Origin: DTU032 sp964346175
GTDB lineage: Bacteria; Bacillota; Clostridia; Saccharofermentanales; DTU023
DNA: 64,000 bases
Assembly: GCA_964346175.1 (NCBI GenBank)
Contig: CAYFTG010000003.1
Location: 54,967-118,966 of the forward strand
Direction: 5' to 3'
In this document: positions 50,673 to 59,275 of the stretch, one piece after another
Layout: each line of letters starts with the position of its first letter
How positions within the stretch are numbered: the stretch's first letter is position 1
Made by a program: the position numbers and the translations under genes
Notes under the pieces: generated by a model
The model's database searches: none
What the model was told of the DNA's origin: nothing
What the model saw: the letters and a program-made list of their open reading frames with translations, nothing else

Positions 50673-50903
50673 ATGAAAGAACTCTTAAGTACGGTTGTCA
50701 GTCCTTTGTTACGTCATCCGGAAGAATTGCAGATCAGCGAAAGCAAAGAAGGAAGAAAAATCAGACTCGAGGTCAAGGTTGATCCCGAGGACATGGGACG
50801 AATCATAGGCAAAGGCGGTAAAAGAGCCAATGCGATTCGTGCTGTCATGAAAGCGAAAGGTACAATTGATGGCGTTCGCGTCATCGTTGATATTGTGGAA
50901 TGA
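50673..50903 (+). CDS. khpA: KH-domain RNA-binding protein KhpA
   Basis: A single KH domain of 76 residues with the GxxG loop in MGRIIGKGGKRANAIR (about residues 46-61). KhpA (YlqC) forms an RNA-binding dimer with KhpB and affects cell elongation and division in streptococci. SD AAAGGAG is strong. The position between rpsP and rimM is typical. Its TGA overlaps the rimM ATG. Confidence 0.94.
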   Translation: MKELLSTVVSPLLRHPEELQISESKEGRKIRLEVKVDPEDMGRIIGKGGKRANAIRAVMKAKGTIDGVRVIVDIVE

Positions 50904-51433
50904 TCCGGAAGCTGCTTTTAGTTGGAAAGATCCTCGGCGCCCATGGCGTCAAAGGGGAACTGGCGGTTGAGGTTTTTAGTGATGATAAACAGCGCTTTAA
51001 ACCCGGTCTGACTTTAATCTGCATCTCGAGTTCAAGTGAAAGCGAGCGCCAAGTAGAAAGCGTTCGCTTCACAAACAAGAATGCTATCCTACGACTCTCA
51101 GGCATTGAGAGCAGGGAAGAGGCTCAAAAGCAACGCGGTTCGCAACTGTATGTCAGGCGCGAAGACGCTCTGCCACTAGCCGAAAATGAATACTTTACTG
51201 CAGATTTAATCGGTCTTAAAGTCTTCGATCAGGATTATGGCGAACTGGGAGAAATTGCGGAGATGTTCGATACCGGCGCTCATTACGTATTAGTTGTGAA
51301 GCAAGCCACTCAGAATGATCTTCTAATTCCTTTTACCAAGCAGGTCATAAAAGAGATTGATCAGCAGAAGGATCGGATTGAGGTCAAGTTGACAGAAGGC
51401 TTATATGACCTGTATCGCAAACTTGGCGACTGA
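50900..51433 (+). CDS. rimM: Ribosome maturation factor RimM
   Basis: RimM binds S19 and helps mature the 30S head. The 177-residue protein has the N-terminal RimM domain beginning GKILGAHGVKGELAVEVFSD (about residues 9-28) and a C-terminal PRC-barrel (about 95-175: ADLIGLKVFD, LLIPFTKQVIKEID). The ATG overlaps the khpA stop as ATGA and has no strong SD, so translation is probably coupled. Confidence 0.94.
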   Translation: MIRKLLLVGKILGAHGVKGELAVEVFSDDKQRFKPGLTLICISSSSESERQVESVRFTNKNAILRLSGIESREEAQKQRGSQLYVRREDALPLAENEYFTADLIGLKVFDQDYGELGEIAEMFDTGAHYVLVVKQATQNDLLIPFTKQVIKEIDQQKDRIEVKLTEGLYDLYRKLGD

Positions 51434-51455
51434 GAGCTGAAGTGGGAGAACGACA

Positions 51456-52196
51456 ATGAAATTTTCAGTTCTGACACTTTTCCCGGAACTCGTCGAGACA
51501 TACATTCAAAGTAGTATCCTCGGCAGAGCTTTGGAGAGAGAAGTTTTTCAGTTTGAAGCAATTCAGATTCGTGATTTTGCCATTAATGATTATGGACAGG
51601 TTGATGACAGTCTTTATGGCGGTGGAGTCGGCATGTTGATGATGTGCGAACCGGTCTACCAAGCTTGGCAGCAGGCTGAAGGTGAAGGCAAAAAAAGCAG
51701 AACTTTAGTCATGCAAGCTGGCGGACGCACGTTCGATCAGGCCATGGCAGAGGAGCTGGCTGAGGAAGATCATCTGATTTTGCTCTCCGGCCATTACGAG
51801 GGCATTGACGCCCGTGTACTGGAAGAGATCGGAGCAGAGCCTGTTTCTGTTGGTGACTTCGTGCTTACGGGCGGTGAATTGCCAGCCTGTCTAATCATCG
51901 ACGCTACTGCCAGATTACTGGAGGGAGTGCTCCTCAAAGAAGAAGCTTGGCAGGATGAATCTTTTAGCAGCGGTCTTCTGTCAGAGCGTCAATATACGAG
52001 GCCGGAGCTCTGGCGGGAGCACCAAGTACCAGCAGTTCTTTTGTCCGGCCATGATGCCCGTATTAAACGACACCGCAAGCATGACAGTTTATGGCAGACA
52101 ATACAGATGAGGCCGGATCTGCTCGCTGATGTGGATCTGAGCTACGAAGATGTATACGACTTTCTGCAGTGGTTGGAAGATGAAGGAAATAAGTAG
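51456..52196 (+). CDS. trmD: tRNA (guanine-37-N1)-methyltransferase TrmD
   Basis: TrmD makes m1G at tRNA position 37, which prevents frameshifting. It is a trefoil-knot SPOUT enzyme. The 246-residue protein has DDSLYGGGVGMLM, the AdoMet-binding LLSGHYEGIDARV (about residues 109-121) and SVGDFVLTGGELPA. SD GGGAG. It belongs to the rpsP operon, although rplS also has its own promoter. Confidence 0.96.
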   Translation: MKFSVLTLFPELVETYIQSSILGRALEREVFQFEAIQIRDFAINDYGQVDDSLYGGGVGMLMMCEPVYQAWQQAEGEGKKSRTLVMQAGGRTFDQAMAEELAEEDHLILLSGHYEGIDARVLEEIGAEPVSVGDFVLTGGELPACLIIDATARLLEGVLLKEEAWQDESFSSGLLSERQYTRPELWREHQVPAVLLSGHDARIKRHRKHDSLWQTIQMRPDLLADVDLSYEDVYDFLQWLEDEGNK

Positions 52197-52215
52197 AAAT
52201 TACTAGTAGATTTGC

Positions 52216-52244
52216 TTGAAGAGCTTGATTTAATCTGCTAGAAT
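52216..52244 (+). promoter_or_regulatory. Extended -10 promoter for rplS
   Basis: TTGAAG (52216-52221), exactly 17 bases, TAGAAT (52239-52244) preceded by TGC. Transcription would begin near 52251, giving a leader of about 70 bases. Confidence 0.7.
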
Positions 52245-52250
52245 GCTAAA

Positions 52251-52319
52251 GGTTTATGGGATGGTCCGCTGCAATTGCGTGCATGAACATCTCGAAAGTA
52301 GAAAAAGGAGGTACGCAAT
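52251..52319 (+). promoter_or_regulatory. rplS 5' leader
   Basis: A leader of about 70 bases between the promoter and the AAAGGAGG SD. A class of L19 leader RNAs is known in Bacillota and this has the right place and length, but I cannot confirm the fold; only a short GCAATTGC palindrome is evident. Confidence 0.3.
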
Positions 52320-52679
52320 ATGGACTTAATTAAAGCGGTAGAACAATCCCATCTAAAAGGCGATTTTGACTATATTGAAATCGGTGACCGTGTAAATGTT
52401 CATCTCAGAATTACGGAAGGCGCTCGCGAGCGCATCCAGATCTTTGAGGGAACAGTTATCGCCCGTAAGGGTTCAGGACTGAGCGAAACCATTACGGTAC
52501 GTCGTGTATCGTACGGTGTCGGCGTGGAAAGAGTTTTTCCACTACATTCACCCAAGATCGCTGAAATAGAAGTGCTGCGCAAGGGTAAAGTGCGTCGCGC
52601 TAAGCTGTATTACTTGCGCGGACGTGTCGGTAAACGCACACGCGTCAAGGAGCGTCTAGTCAGCAAAAAAGATGATTAA
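52320..52679 (+). CDS. rplS: Large ribosomal subunit protein L19
   Basis: L19 sits at the 30S-50S interface. The 119-residue protein has the conserved GDRVNVHLRITEGARERIQ region (about residues 22-40), the ITVRRVSYGVGVERVFPLHSP stretch (about 60-80) and a basic C-terminus (YLRGRVGKRTRVKERL). SD AAAGGAGGT. A strong terminator follows. Confidence 0.97.
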   Translation: MDLIKAVEQSHLKGDFDYIEIGDRVNVHLRITEGARERIQIFEGTVIARKGSGLSETITVRRVSYGVGVERVFPLHSPKIAEIEVLRKGKVRRAKLYYLRGRVGKRTRVKERLVSKKDD

Positions 52680-52733
52680 AGCAACGCTTGAGCAGATTTA
52701 ATTGAGCTAGTTTGCCTTTATGAAGCTGTAGAT

Positions 52734-52759
52734 AAGGACGGTCACGACCGTCCTTTTTC
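52734..52759 (+). terminator. Intrinsic terminator of rplS
   Basis: A perfect 10-bp stem, AAGGACGGTC / GACCGTCCTT, with a two-base loop, then TTTTTC. It closes the ribosomal operon 54 bases after rplS, just before rbgA. Confidence 0.92.
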
Positions 52760-52775
52760 TTCTAGAGGAGAATGT

Positions 52776-53663
52776 ATGGCAGAAAACAATGACAGGCATA
52801 TTCAATGGTATCCGGGTCATATGGCTCGCTCCACCAGGGAAATCAAGGAACAGCTGGGTCGTGTCGACTTGCTGGTTGAGGTTGCCGACGCCCGTATCCC
52901 TCTCAGTAGCAGGAATCCTCTGCTTACAGATTTATCCCGAAAAAAAGAACATTTACTAATCCTATCCCACGCTGATTTGGCAGATCCGGCCATCAGTGAT
53001 AGCTGGCTGGATTACTTCAATAATAAAGAGGGCATCAGGACTATGGCACTTTGCCTAGCCTCAGCCTCTGATCTCGGAAGATTACGCAAAGAGCTGAAAA
53101 AAATTCAAGAGCCTTACCTGGAACAAGCCCGCAGCAAAGGCCTTCAAGCTCGTGCCTTGCGCATCCTAGTCGGCGGAGTACCCAATACGGGCAAATCTAC
53201 ATTGATTAATGCGCTGACAGGAAAGCGCAGCGCAGCTGTGGAATCAAGACCGGGTGTAACGAGATCTATTCGCTGGCTGCGCGTAGGCACCGATTTTGAA
53301 CTGCTGGATTCTCCCGGCTTGTTAGAGCCGAAAATCTCTTCACAGGATGCAGCCTTCGCTCTAGCCGCTACCGGAGCCATCAAGGATGAAATATTACCCT
53401 TAGAAGATCTGGCTTTCCGCCTTTTCAAGCAATTACATCAAGATTATTCTGTAGAGCTGTCTCAACGATACGATTTAGATCTGGATCTTGAGGCCGATAC
53501 TTTTAATGTAGAATATTTTTTCGATAAATATATACTGGCGGCACGTCATAAGGGCTGCGTATTGAGTGGAGGGCGCATCGACACCGAGCGCTTCGCCCGA
53601 ATGCTCTTAAATGATTTTCGCAGCGGGAAAATTGGCAGAATCAGTTTGGAGAGGCCGGAATAA
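52776..53663 (+). CDS. rbgA: Ribosome biogenesis GTPase RbgA (YlqF)
   Basis: RbgA is a circularly permuted GTPase needed for late 50S assembly. The 295-residue protein opens with IQWYPGHMARSTREI; G1 is GGVPNTGKS (about residues 133-141), G3 DSPG (178-181), and a C-terminal ANTAR-like RNA-binding domain follows. G4, normally NKxD and placed before G1 in permuted GTPases, reads SHAD (64-67), so the guanine-contacting Asn and Lys are missing. SD AGAGGAG. rplS-rbgA-rnhB is the usual order. Confidence 0.93.
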   Translation: MAENNDRHIQWYPGHMARSTREIKEQLGRVDLLVEVADARIPLSSRNPLLTDLSRKKEHLLILSHADLADPAISDSWLDYFNNKEGIRTMALCLASASDLGRLRKELKKIQEPYLEQARSKGLQARALRILVGGVPNTGKSTLINALTGKRSAAVESRPGVTRSIRWLRVGTDFELLDSPGLLEPKISSQDAAFALAATGAIKDEILPLEDLAFRLFKQLHQDYSVELSQRYDLDLDLEADTFNVEYFFDKYILAARHKGCVLSGGRIDTERFARMLLNDFRSGKIGRISLERPE

Positions 53664-53665
53664 CT

Positions 53666-54661
53666 ATGAGAATCAGTGAGCGAGATCGAAAACGCTACGA
53701 GCAAATGTCACAGGTAGAGACGTATTACCGTGAACAGGGCTATCTCTTGATTGCGGGTGTAGACGAAGTGGGTAGGGGACCGCTCGCAGGTCCTGTCTTC
53801 GCAGCAGCTTGCATCCTGCCAACAGACCAAAAGTTTTTCGGACTCAATGATTCTAAGAAAATGACTGAAAGACGGCGCGAAATCATATATGAGCAGATTA
53901 TTGAAAAAGCCGTCTCTTGGCATGTAGCTTCTGTATCAGCTAGAGTGATTGACGAAATTAACATCTTAGAGGCAAGCCGTCTTGCTATGATCAAGGCTCT
54001 GCGCGGCTTATCCATCCAACCGGATTTGGCATTGGTCGATGCCGTCAGCTTATCTTCTTTCCCTTATCCTGTACTGGCGCGGGTAGGAGGGGATGCGGAG
54101 TGTAACGTCATCGCCGCCGCCTCAGTCTTAGCCAAGGTCAGCCGCGATCGACTCATGTGTAAATACGCTGAACTTTATCCTGAATATACCTTTGAAAATA
54201 ATAAGGGCTATGGAACCGCGGAACATATCCAAGCGATCAAAGAACACGGTAGCTGCCCCTTGCACCGGCATAGTTTCTTGAAGAACTATGCTATAAAAAA
54301 GCATCGTGCGTGGCGCCTTGGAGAAGAGACAGAAGCTCACGTCGCTTCTTATTTGATTGAGGAAGGATTTCACTTGCTGGCGCGCAGAGTGAAAATAGGC
54401 GATTTGGGTGAACTAGATCTCGTAGCTCAGAAAGACAACGTTCTTTATATCATTGAAGTTAAGGGTAGAAGTAATTCCGCTGCTTATGGCGGCGCTCTTA
54501 ACGCACTGTCGTCTAGACAAGTAGCGCGAATCAAAAACTGCGCACTCGCTTTCGCTAGTAAACATAGTTTAGATAAGATGCCGATTGAATTGCTCTACGC
54601 AGCTTGTGAACTGGGCCGAGACGGCAGGGTAGAGGAAATGCAGCTGCTGCCCATTTTTTAA
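53666..54661 (+). CDS. rnhB: Ribonuclease HII fused to YraN-family (UPF0102) nuclease-like domain
   Basis: One frame of 331 residues. Residues about 25-210 are RNase HII, which removes ribonucleotides from DNA, with DEVGRGPLAGPV (33-44; catalytic Asp and Glu), Asp125 in ALVDAV and Asp161 in SRDRLM. Residues about 214-331 are a full YraN domain, a PD-(D/E)XK-like fold of unknown function, with GDLGELDLVA (245-254) and EVKGR (264-268) supplying nuclease-type residues. In many Firmicutes rnhB and yraN are adjacent separate genes. SD GGAGAGG. Confidence 0.92.
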   Translation: MRISERDRKRYEQMSQVETYYREQGYLLIAGVDEVGRGPLAGPVFAAACILPTDQKFFGLNDSKKMTERRREIIYEQIIEKAVSWHVASVSARVIDEINILEASRLAMIKALRGLSIQPDLALVDAVSLSSFPYPVLARVGGDAECNVIAAASVLAKVSRDRLMCKYAELYPEYTFENNKGYGTAEHIQAIKEHGSCPLHRHSFLKNYAIKKHRAWRLGEETEAHVASYLIEEGFHLLARRVKIGDLGELDLVAQKDNVLYIIEVKGRSNSAAYGGALNALSSRQVARIKNCALAFASKHSLDKMPIELLYAACELGRDGRVEEMQLLPIF

Positions 54662-54742
54662 TAATTTCCATCAATAATGGTTTGTTTCAAGAGAGCTTCA
54701 TGGGTTATCATGTTATTACAGCATATCGAATATTTTAATCAT

Positions 54743-54769
54743 TTGAATTATTTCGTGTTATGATATGAT
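54743..54769 (+). promoter_or_regulatory. Candidate promoter for the gntR-thiI unit
   Basis: TTGAAT (54743-54748), 15 bases, TATGAT (54764-54769) preceded by TGA (extended -10). The 136-base gap before gntR is AT-rich and contains no other gene; no clear GntR operator was identified. Confidence 0.5.
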
Positions 54770-54797
54770 GTAAGGACAAGCTTGAGGAGGCGAACCC

Positions 54798-55523
54798 ATG
54801 AAACTAGATAAGCATAGTAGTGTTCCACTATACGCCCAGTTGCGTGAACTAATCGTTGAACGCATCCAAGACAACACTTATAAGCAAGGCGAACGCATTC
54901 CTTCCGAAATGCAATTTTGCGAGGAACTCGATTTGTCACGTCCCACTGTGCGACAAGCTATTTCCGAATTGGTTTCAGACGGTATTCTGGAAATTCAAAA
55001 AGGTCGAGGAACTTTTGTGGCCAAGCAGCCGGAGCGCTTACGGATTCCTCATTTCAATGCTTTGACCTTTAGCTTTTTAAACCTTACATCTTACGAAGAC
55101 ATCGGCTTACAACCCATTAATTTAATCGAAGCTAACCCGGAACTGGATGAAATCTTCAGTTTTACCGAGAAGAGACATCCGGGGTATTGGCTGACTCAAT
55201 GGCCGATCGTTTATGACGGCGTCGTTCATGGCTGGTGCACTTCCACCATTCCGGTACAACTGTTTCCTGACTTAGGCCAAGCGATTTCATCCGGGAAACG
55301 TATGCTGGACATCAAGTCGAACAAGTATGCTCATTTGCCCGTCAAAGGGAGTGTAAATTTGTTAGCTCGACCTGCACGAAATATTGAAGCTCAGATGCTG
55401 GAGATACCTCGCCGAAATATCGTTCTGGCGGTTGAGGGACCTCTCTTCGGAAGAAATGGCAATACTTGTGAGTTTTTACGCACAGCATTACGAACAGATA
55501 TGCTAAGCTTAGAGATCAATTGA
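54798..55523 (+). CDS. GntR-family transcriptional regulator (HutC subfamily)
   Basis: The 241-residue protein has an N-terminal winged helix (about residues 1-70) with SVPLYAQLRELIVERI and ERIPSEMQFCEELDLSRPTVRQAI (here split: PSEMQF, LSRPTVRQAI) as in GntR proteins, and a C-terminal ligand-binding region of the UbiC/UTRA type (about 85-238), which is divergent. Its effector cannot be read from sequence. It starts a unit with a cysteine desulfurase and thiI 30 bases on, so it may regulate tRNA thiolation or simply itself. SD GAGGAGG is strong. Confidence 0.85.
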   Translation: MKLDKHSSVPLYAQLRELIVERIQDNTYKQGERIPSEMQFCEELDLSRPTVRQAISELVSDGILEIQKGRGTFVAKQPERLRIPHFNALTFSFLNLTSYEDIGLQPINLIEANPELDEIFSFTEKRHPGYWLTQWPIVYDGVVHGWCTSTIPVQLFPDLGQAISSGKRMLDIKSNKYAHLPVKGSVNLLARPARNIEAQMLEIPRRNIVLAVEGPLFGRNGNTCEFLRTALRTDMLSLEIN

Positions 55524-55555
55524 TTTTTTTAGAATAAGTTTTTTAAGAGGTGAAC

Positions 55556-56707
55556 GTGACTAAGTATTTTGACTACACAGCAAGCGCGCCAATCAAGCAA
55601 CATGTCCTTGACAATTATATTCTGAATGAACGCAGATTCTTCGCCAACCCCGCCTCTTCGCATTTTATGGGCCGGGAAAGTGCTGACTTAATTGAGCAAG
55701 CACGCAAGAAGATTGCCACCACTTTGGACTGTGAAGAGTCGGAAATAGTTTTCACTTCCGGTGGAACTGAATCTATTAATACTGCTCTGAAGGGCAGCGC
55801 CTACCATTTGTCAGACAGCGCTCCCAGAACATTAATCACGAGTCTTGGAGAACACGATGCCACCAAAGAAACGGTCTTATTCTTGGATCGCTGCTGTAAC
55901 TTTGAAACGACTTGGATAGGTTTGGAGAAAACGGGTGAAGTGAAACTTGACGACTGGACAATAGCTGTTGAAAAAAATGACTACAGTTTGGCCAGCTTCA
56001 TCTATGTCAGCAATGAGACGGGTGCCATCAACGATATGACCAAGATTGTTAACATAACTCGCAGGGCGAACCCGCGGACTTTGATTCATGGTGACGTGGT
56101 TCAGGCCATAGGCAAGATTCCTTTTTCCTTTAGAAAATCGGGGCTGGATTTTGCATCAATCTCCGGTCACAAACTAGGAGCTCCTAAATCTTGTGGTTTG
56201 CTTTTGGTGAAAGAAAAGAAACTGATTGAACCTTTGCTTCACGGTGGGGGACAACAACGCAACAGGCGTTCCGGCACTGAGGATGCGCCACTTGTTTATG
56301 CACTCGCAGAGGCCATTGAACTATCTCATGATAAGATTGCCGCAAGTTATGAAAGAGTGGCCGAACTCCGGGAACGTTTCCTTAATTTGCTAATACAATT
56401 TGAAATTCCGCATCAGGTTATTTCCCCCAAAGACGGTTTGGCCTTGGTGCTAAAAGTATCTTTTCCCGGCATACGCGGTGAGACGATGCAAAACGCCTTA
56501 TCTGATCGCGGAATGGCCATTTCTATCGGCTCTGCCTGTCATGCAGACAAGGTCGGGAAGAATGACGTGCTCGAGGCCATGGGTTATGACAAAGAAGCCA
56601 TTGCCAATAGCGTACGCCTCGGCTTCAATGTGGCTCATACCAGCAAAGATATCGATCTTTTGGCGCAAGCAATTGACTGTGTGTACAGAGAATACGCCAG
56701 ACCGTAA
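55556..56707 (+). CDS. Cysteine desulfurase, NifS-like, next to thiI
   Basis: A class V aminotransferase-fold PLP enzyme of 383 residues that takes sulfur from cysteine. It has YFDYTASAPIK at the start, FTSGGTESINTALKG (about residues 64-78), the PLP lysine in SGHKLGAPKSCG (about 205-216) and the sulfur-accepting cysteine in SIGSACHAD (about 322-330). GTG 55556 follows AAGAGGTG; the in-frame GTG at 55550 overlaps that SD. The gene sits directly before thiI, so it most likely feeds 4-thiouridine synthesis, as NifZ/YrvO-like desulfurases do in other Firmicutes. Confidence 0.9.
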   Translation: MTKYFDYTASAPIKQHVLDNYILNERRFFANPASSHFMGRESADLIEQARKKIATTLDCEESEIVFTSGGTESINTALKGSAYHLSDSAPRTLITSLGEHDATKETVLFLDRCCNFETTWIGLEKTGEVKLDDWTIAVEKNDYSLASFIYVSNETGAINDMTKIVNITRRANPRTLIHGDVVQAIGKIPFSFRKSGLDFASISGHKLGAPKSCGLLLVKEKKLIEPLLHGGGQQRNRRSGTEDAPLVYALAEAIELSHDKIAASYERVAELRERFLNLLIQFEIPHQVISPKDGLALVLKVSFPGIRGETMQNALSDRGMAISIGSACHADKVGKNDVLEAMGYDKEAIANSVRLGFNVAHTSKDIDLLAQAIDCVYREYARP

Positions 56708-56712
56708 TAGCG

Positions 56713-57918
56713 ATGTCAGTTTCAGATAAGACAAATCTACTTTTAGTAAGGATCGGCGAAATTGCTCTCAAAGGATTGAATCGGCACAATTTCGTGCGTC
56801 AATTAATTCGCAATATCCGCTATCGAATCAATGAATTAGGGAGTTTCGAGATTCACGAACACTCTTCACGTATCTGGGTGCGCGCACAATCGGATGACGT
56901 TGATATGAGGAAAGTCATCGAGCGAGTAACGGATGTTTTCGGTGTTGTCTCAGTTTCACCGGTACAAGAGCTTCCTCTGGAATATTCCAGTTTGGAAGAC
57001 GCAGCACTTGCCTATGTAGACAATCTCTTAGCCCAAGACACCGCATCCTATACTTTTAAGGTCGAGACACGGCGCATAAACAAGAACTTCCCCATGGGCA
57101 GTTATGAAATAAGCTCCGACTTGGGTGCGCTTCTTCTGGAGCGTTTTCCTGAAAAACTTACAGTTGATGTCCATCAGCCTGACTTTATCGTGCAGGTGGA
57201 AATCCGAGAAAGCATCTATCTTTACCATAAAACCATCCCCGGACCAGCAGGGCTACCCAGCGGGATGGGCGGCAAAGGGATGCTGCTCATATCCGGTGGC
57301 ATCGACAGCCCAGTAGCCGGCTATATGATGGCTTCCCGCGGTATGCAACTTAATGCAATATATTTTCACACTTTTCCTTACACTGGGCCCAATGCGCTAA
57401 AGAAAGTCGAAGATCTGGCTCGCATTGTCGCTCGCTATTCCGGAACTATTCATTTTCATCAGGTCGATTTTACCGAAGCACAACTCGAACTGGTTGATGC
57501 ATGTCCTGAGAACATGTTGACGGTAGTGATGCGCCGCTTGATGCTACTCGTTTCTGAGAAACTGGCTCACAAGCATAACGCAAAGTGTCTTATCACAGGG
57601 GAGAGTCTAGGGCAGGTAGCCAGCCAAACAATAGACGCTATCGTAGCGACCGATGCAATTGTCAGTATGCCGGTATTTAGACCGCTGATTGGTATCGATA
57701 AAAACGATACAATCGAGCTTGCTCGTCGCATCGGCACATACGAGACGTCCATTCTGCCTTACGAGGACTGCTGCACAGTTTTTGTGTCTAAGCATCCGAA
57801 GACGAATCCAACACTTCTCGATGTGGAAATGGCTGAGGAAGACCTGGACTTAGAGACAATGGCTGAAGCCATTATGGACAAAATAGACACATATCCAATA
57901 AAAGCTTATTCAAATTAA
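56713..57918 (+). CDS. thiI: tRNA 4-thiouridine synthetase ThiI
   Basis: ThiI adenylates U8 of tRNA and inserts sulfur. The 401-residue protein has an N-terminal ferredoxin-like and THUMP region (about residues 1-165) and a PP-loop ATPase domain (LLISGGIDSPVAGYMM, about 193-208). It lacks the C-terminal rhodanese domain of enterobacterial ThiI, which is normal for Gram-positives and means a desulfurase hands sulfur over directly. The gene begins five bases after the desulfurase stop without a clear SD. Confidence 0.94.
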   Translation: MSVSDKTNLLLVRIGEIALKGLNRHNFVRQLIRNIRYRINELGSFEIHEHSSRIWVRAQSDDVDMRKVIERVTDVFGVVSVSPVQELPLEYSSLEDAALAYVDNLLAQDTASYTFKVETRRINKNFPMGSYEISSDLGALLLERFPEKLTVDVHQPDFIVQVEIRESIYLYHKTIPGPAGLPSGMGGKGMLLISGGIDSPVAGYMMASRGMQLNAIYFHTFPYTGPNALKKVEDLARIVARYSGTIHFHQVDFTEAQLELVDACPENMLTVVMRRLMLLVSEKLAHKHNAKCLITGESLGQVASQTIDAIVATDAIVSMPVFRPLIGIDKNDTIELARRIGTYETSILPYEDCCTVFVSKHPKTNPTLLDVEMAEEDLDLETMAEAIMDKIDTYPIKAYSN

Positions 57919-57931
57919 TCAAAATAGGTCA

Positions 57932-57968
57932 ATAGCGCTAATCCACCGGCTTATAGCATGCTTTTTTT
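57932..57968 (+). terminator. Probable terminator after thiI
   Basis: Segments AGCGCTAA and TTATAGCATGCT can pair with bulges, directly followed by seven Ts (57962-57968). The imperfect stem makes this tentative. Confidence 0.4.
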
Positions 57969-57976
57969 GATAAGTA

Positions 57977-57985
57977 TGATACAAT
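57977..57985 (+). promoter_or_regulatory. Extended -10 promoter for glyA
   Basis: TGA followed by TACAAT (57980-57985). A TTGATA at 57967 is too close to be its -35, so activity would depend on the extended -10. The leader is about 40 bases. Confidence 0.45.
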
Positions 57986-58030
57986 TATTGCGGTATAAAA
58001 ACACTTTTATAAACAATATTGGAGGTAATA

Positions 58031-59275
58031 ATGTTGTATCAACACGTAAAGGAAACTGATCCTAAGCTTTATGACTCTCTTATCTGTGAGCTGGATCGCC
58101 AGCAAAGCAAGTTGGAGATGATCGCATCTGAAAACTTTGTTAGCAAAGCAGTGATGGAAGCTGCTGGTTCAGTCTTGACTAACAAGTATGCTGAAGGCTA
58201 TCCCGGACGCCGTTACTACGGTGGCTGTGAACACGTCGACGTAGCAGAAGATCTGGCCATTGATCGCGTTAAAGAGCTGTTTGGTGCAGAATACGCCAAC
58301 GTTCAGCCACACTCAGGCGCAAACGCTAATACTGCAGTTTATTTCGCCATGTTGGAGCCCGGTGACACCATCCTCGGTCTTGACCTTGATCACGGTGGAC
58401 ACCTCACTCATGGAATGAGAATTAACTTCTCAGGTAAATATTTTCATGCTGAAGGCTACAAAGTCGACAAAGAAACTGAGCAAATTGATTACGACGTAGT
58501 ACGTGAGCGCGCTTTAGAAGTGAAGCCTAAAATGATTATCGCTGGTGGCAGCGCCTATCCTCGTAAGATCGACTTCAAAAAGTTCCGCGAAATCGCTGAC
58601 GAAGTCGGAGCATACCTGATGGTTGACATGGCTCACATCGCCGGTCTCATCGCAGCAGGTCTGCACGAGAACCCCGTACCTTACGCTGATTTTGTTACCT
58701 CCACAACTCATAAAACTTTACGTGGACCTCGCGGCGGCATCATTCTTGCGAAGAAAGAATACGCCAAGAAAATAAACTCAGCTGTCTTCCCCGGTCTCCA
58801 GGGCGGTCCGTTGATGCACATCATCGCAGCCAAGGCCGTAGCTTTCCAGGAAGCTCTACAACCTTCCTTTAAGGAGTATCAGCAGAACGTTGTTAACAAC
58901 GCACAGACCTTAGCTGAATCACTTAATAAACATGGAGTTAACCTCGTTTCCGGCGGCACAGACACCCACCTCCTCCTGATCGACCTGCGCGGCACAGGCT
59001 GCAACGGTAAAGTGCTGCAGGAGAGACTGGATGATGTCAATATCACAACTAACAAGAACACCGTCCCCTATGAAACTGAGAGTGCCATGGTTACCAGTGG
59101 TCTTCGTGTCGGTACACCCGCATTGACTACTCGTGGTTTCGGCAAAGAAGAGATGGAACTCTTAGGCGAACTGATTTCATTGGCTATCTTCAAATATGAT
59201 GAAAGCAAAGACAGAATCATCGAAGAAGTAGCGACTCTCTGCGAAAAGTTCCCGCTTTATGGCGACCTCAAATAA
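58031..59275 (+). CDS. glyA: Serine hydroxymethyltransferase
   Basis: GlyA interconverts serine and glycine while loading one-carbon units on tetrahydrofolate. The 414-residue PLP enzyme has ENFVSKAVMEA and GYPGRRYYGGCEHVD in the N-terminal part, PLP lysine in STTHKTLRGPRGG (about residues 222-234) and a C-terminal TPALTTRGF segment. ATG 58031 follows GGAGG by five bases; the in-frame TTG at 58019 overlaps the SD. Serine use by both GlyA and SdaA is encoded in this window. rarA overlaps the 3' end by 17 bases. Confidence 0.96.
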   Translation: MLYQHVKETDPKLYDSLICELDRQQSKLEMIASENFVSKAVMEAAGSVLTNKYAEGYPGRRYYGGCEHVDVAEDLAIDRVKELFGAEYANVQPHSGANANTAVYFAMLEPGDTILGLDLDHGGHLTHGMRINFSGKYFHAEGYKVDKETEQIDYDVVRERALEVKPKMIIAGGSAYPRKIDFKKFREIADEVGAYLMVDMAHIAGLIAAGLHENPVPYADFVTSTTHKTLRGPRGGIILAKKEYAKKINSAVFPGLQGGPLMHIIAAKAVAFQEALQPSFKEYQQNVVNNAQTLAESLNKHGVNLVSGGTDTHLLLIDLRGTGCNGKVLQERLDDVNITTNKNTVPYETESAMVTSGLRVGTPALTTRGFGKEEMELLGELISLAIFKYDESKDRIIEEVATLCEKFPLYGDLK

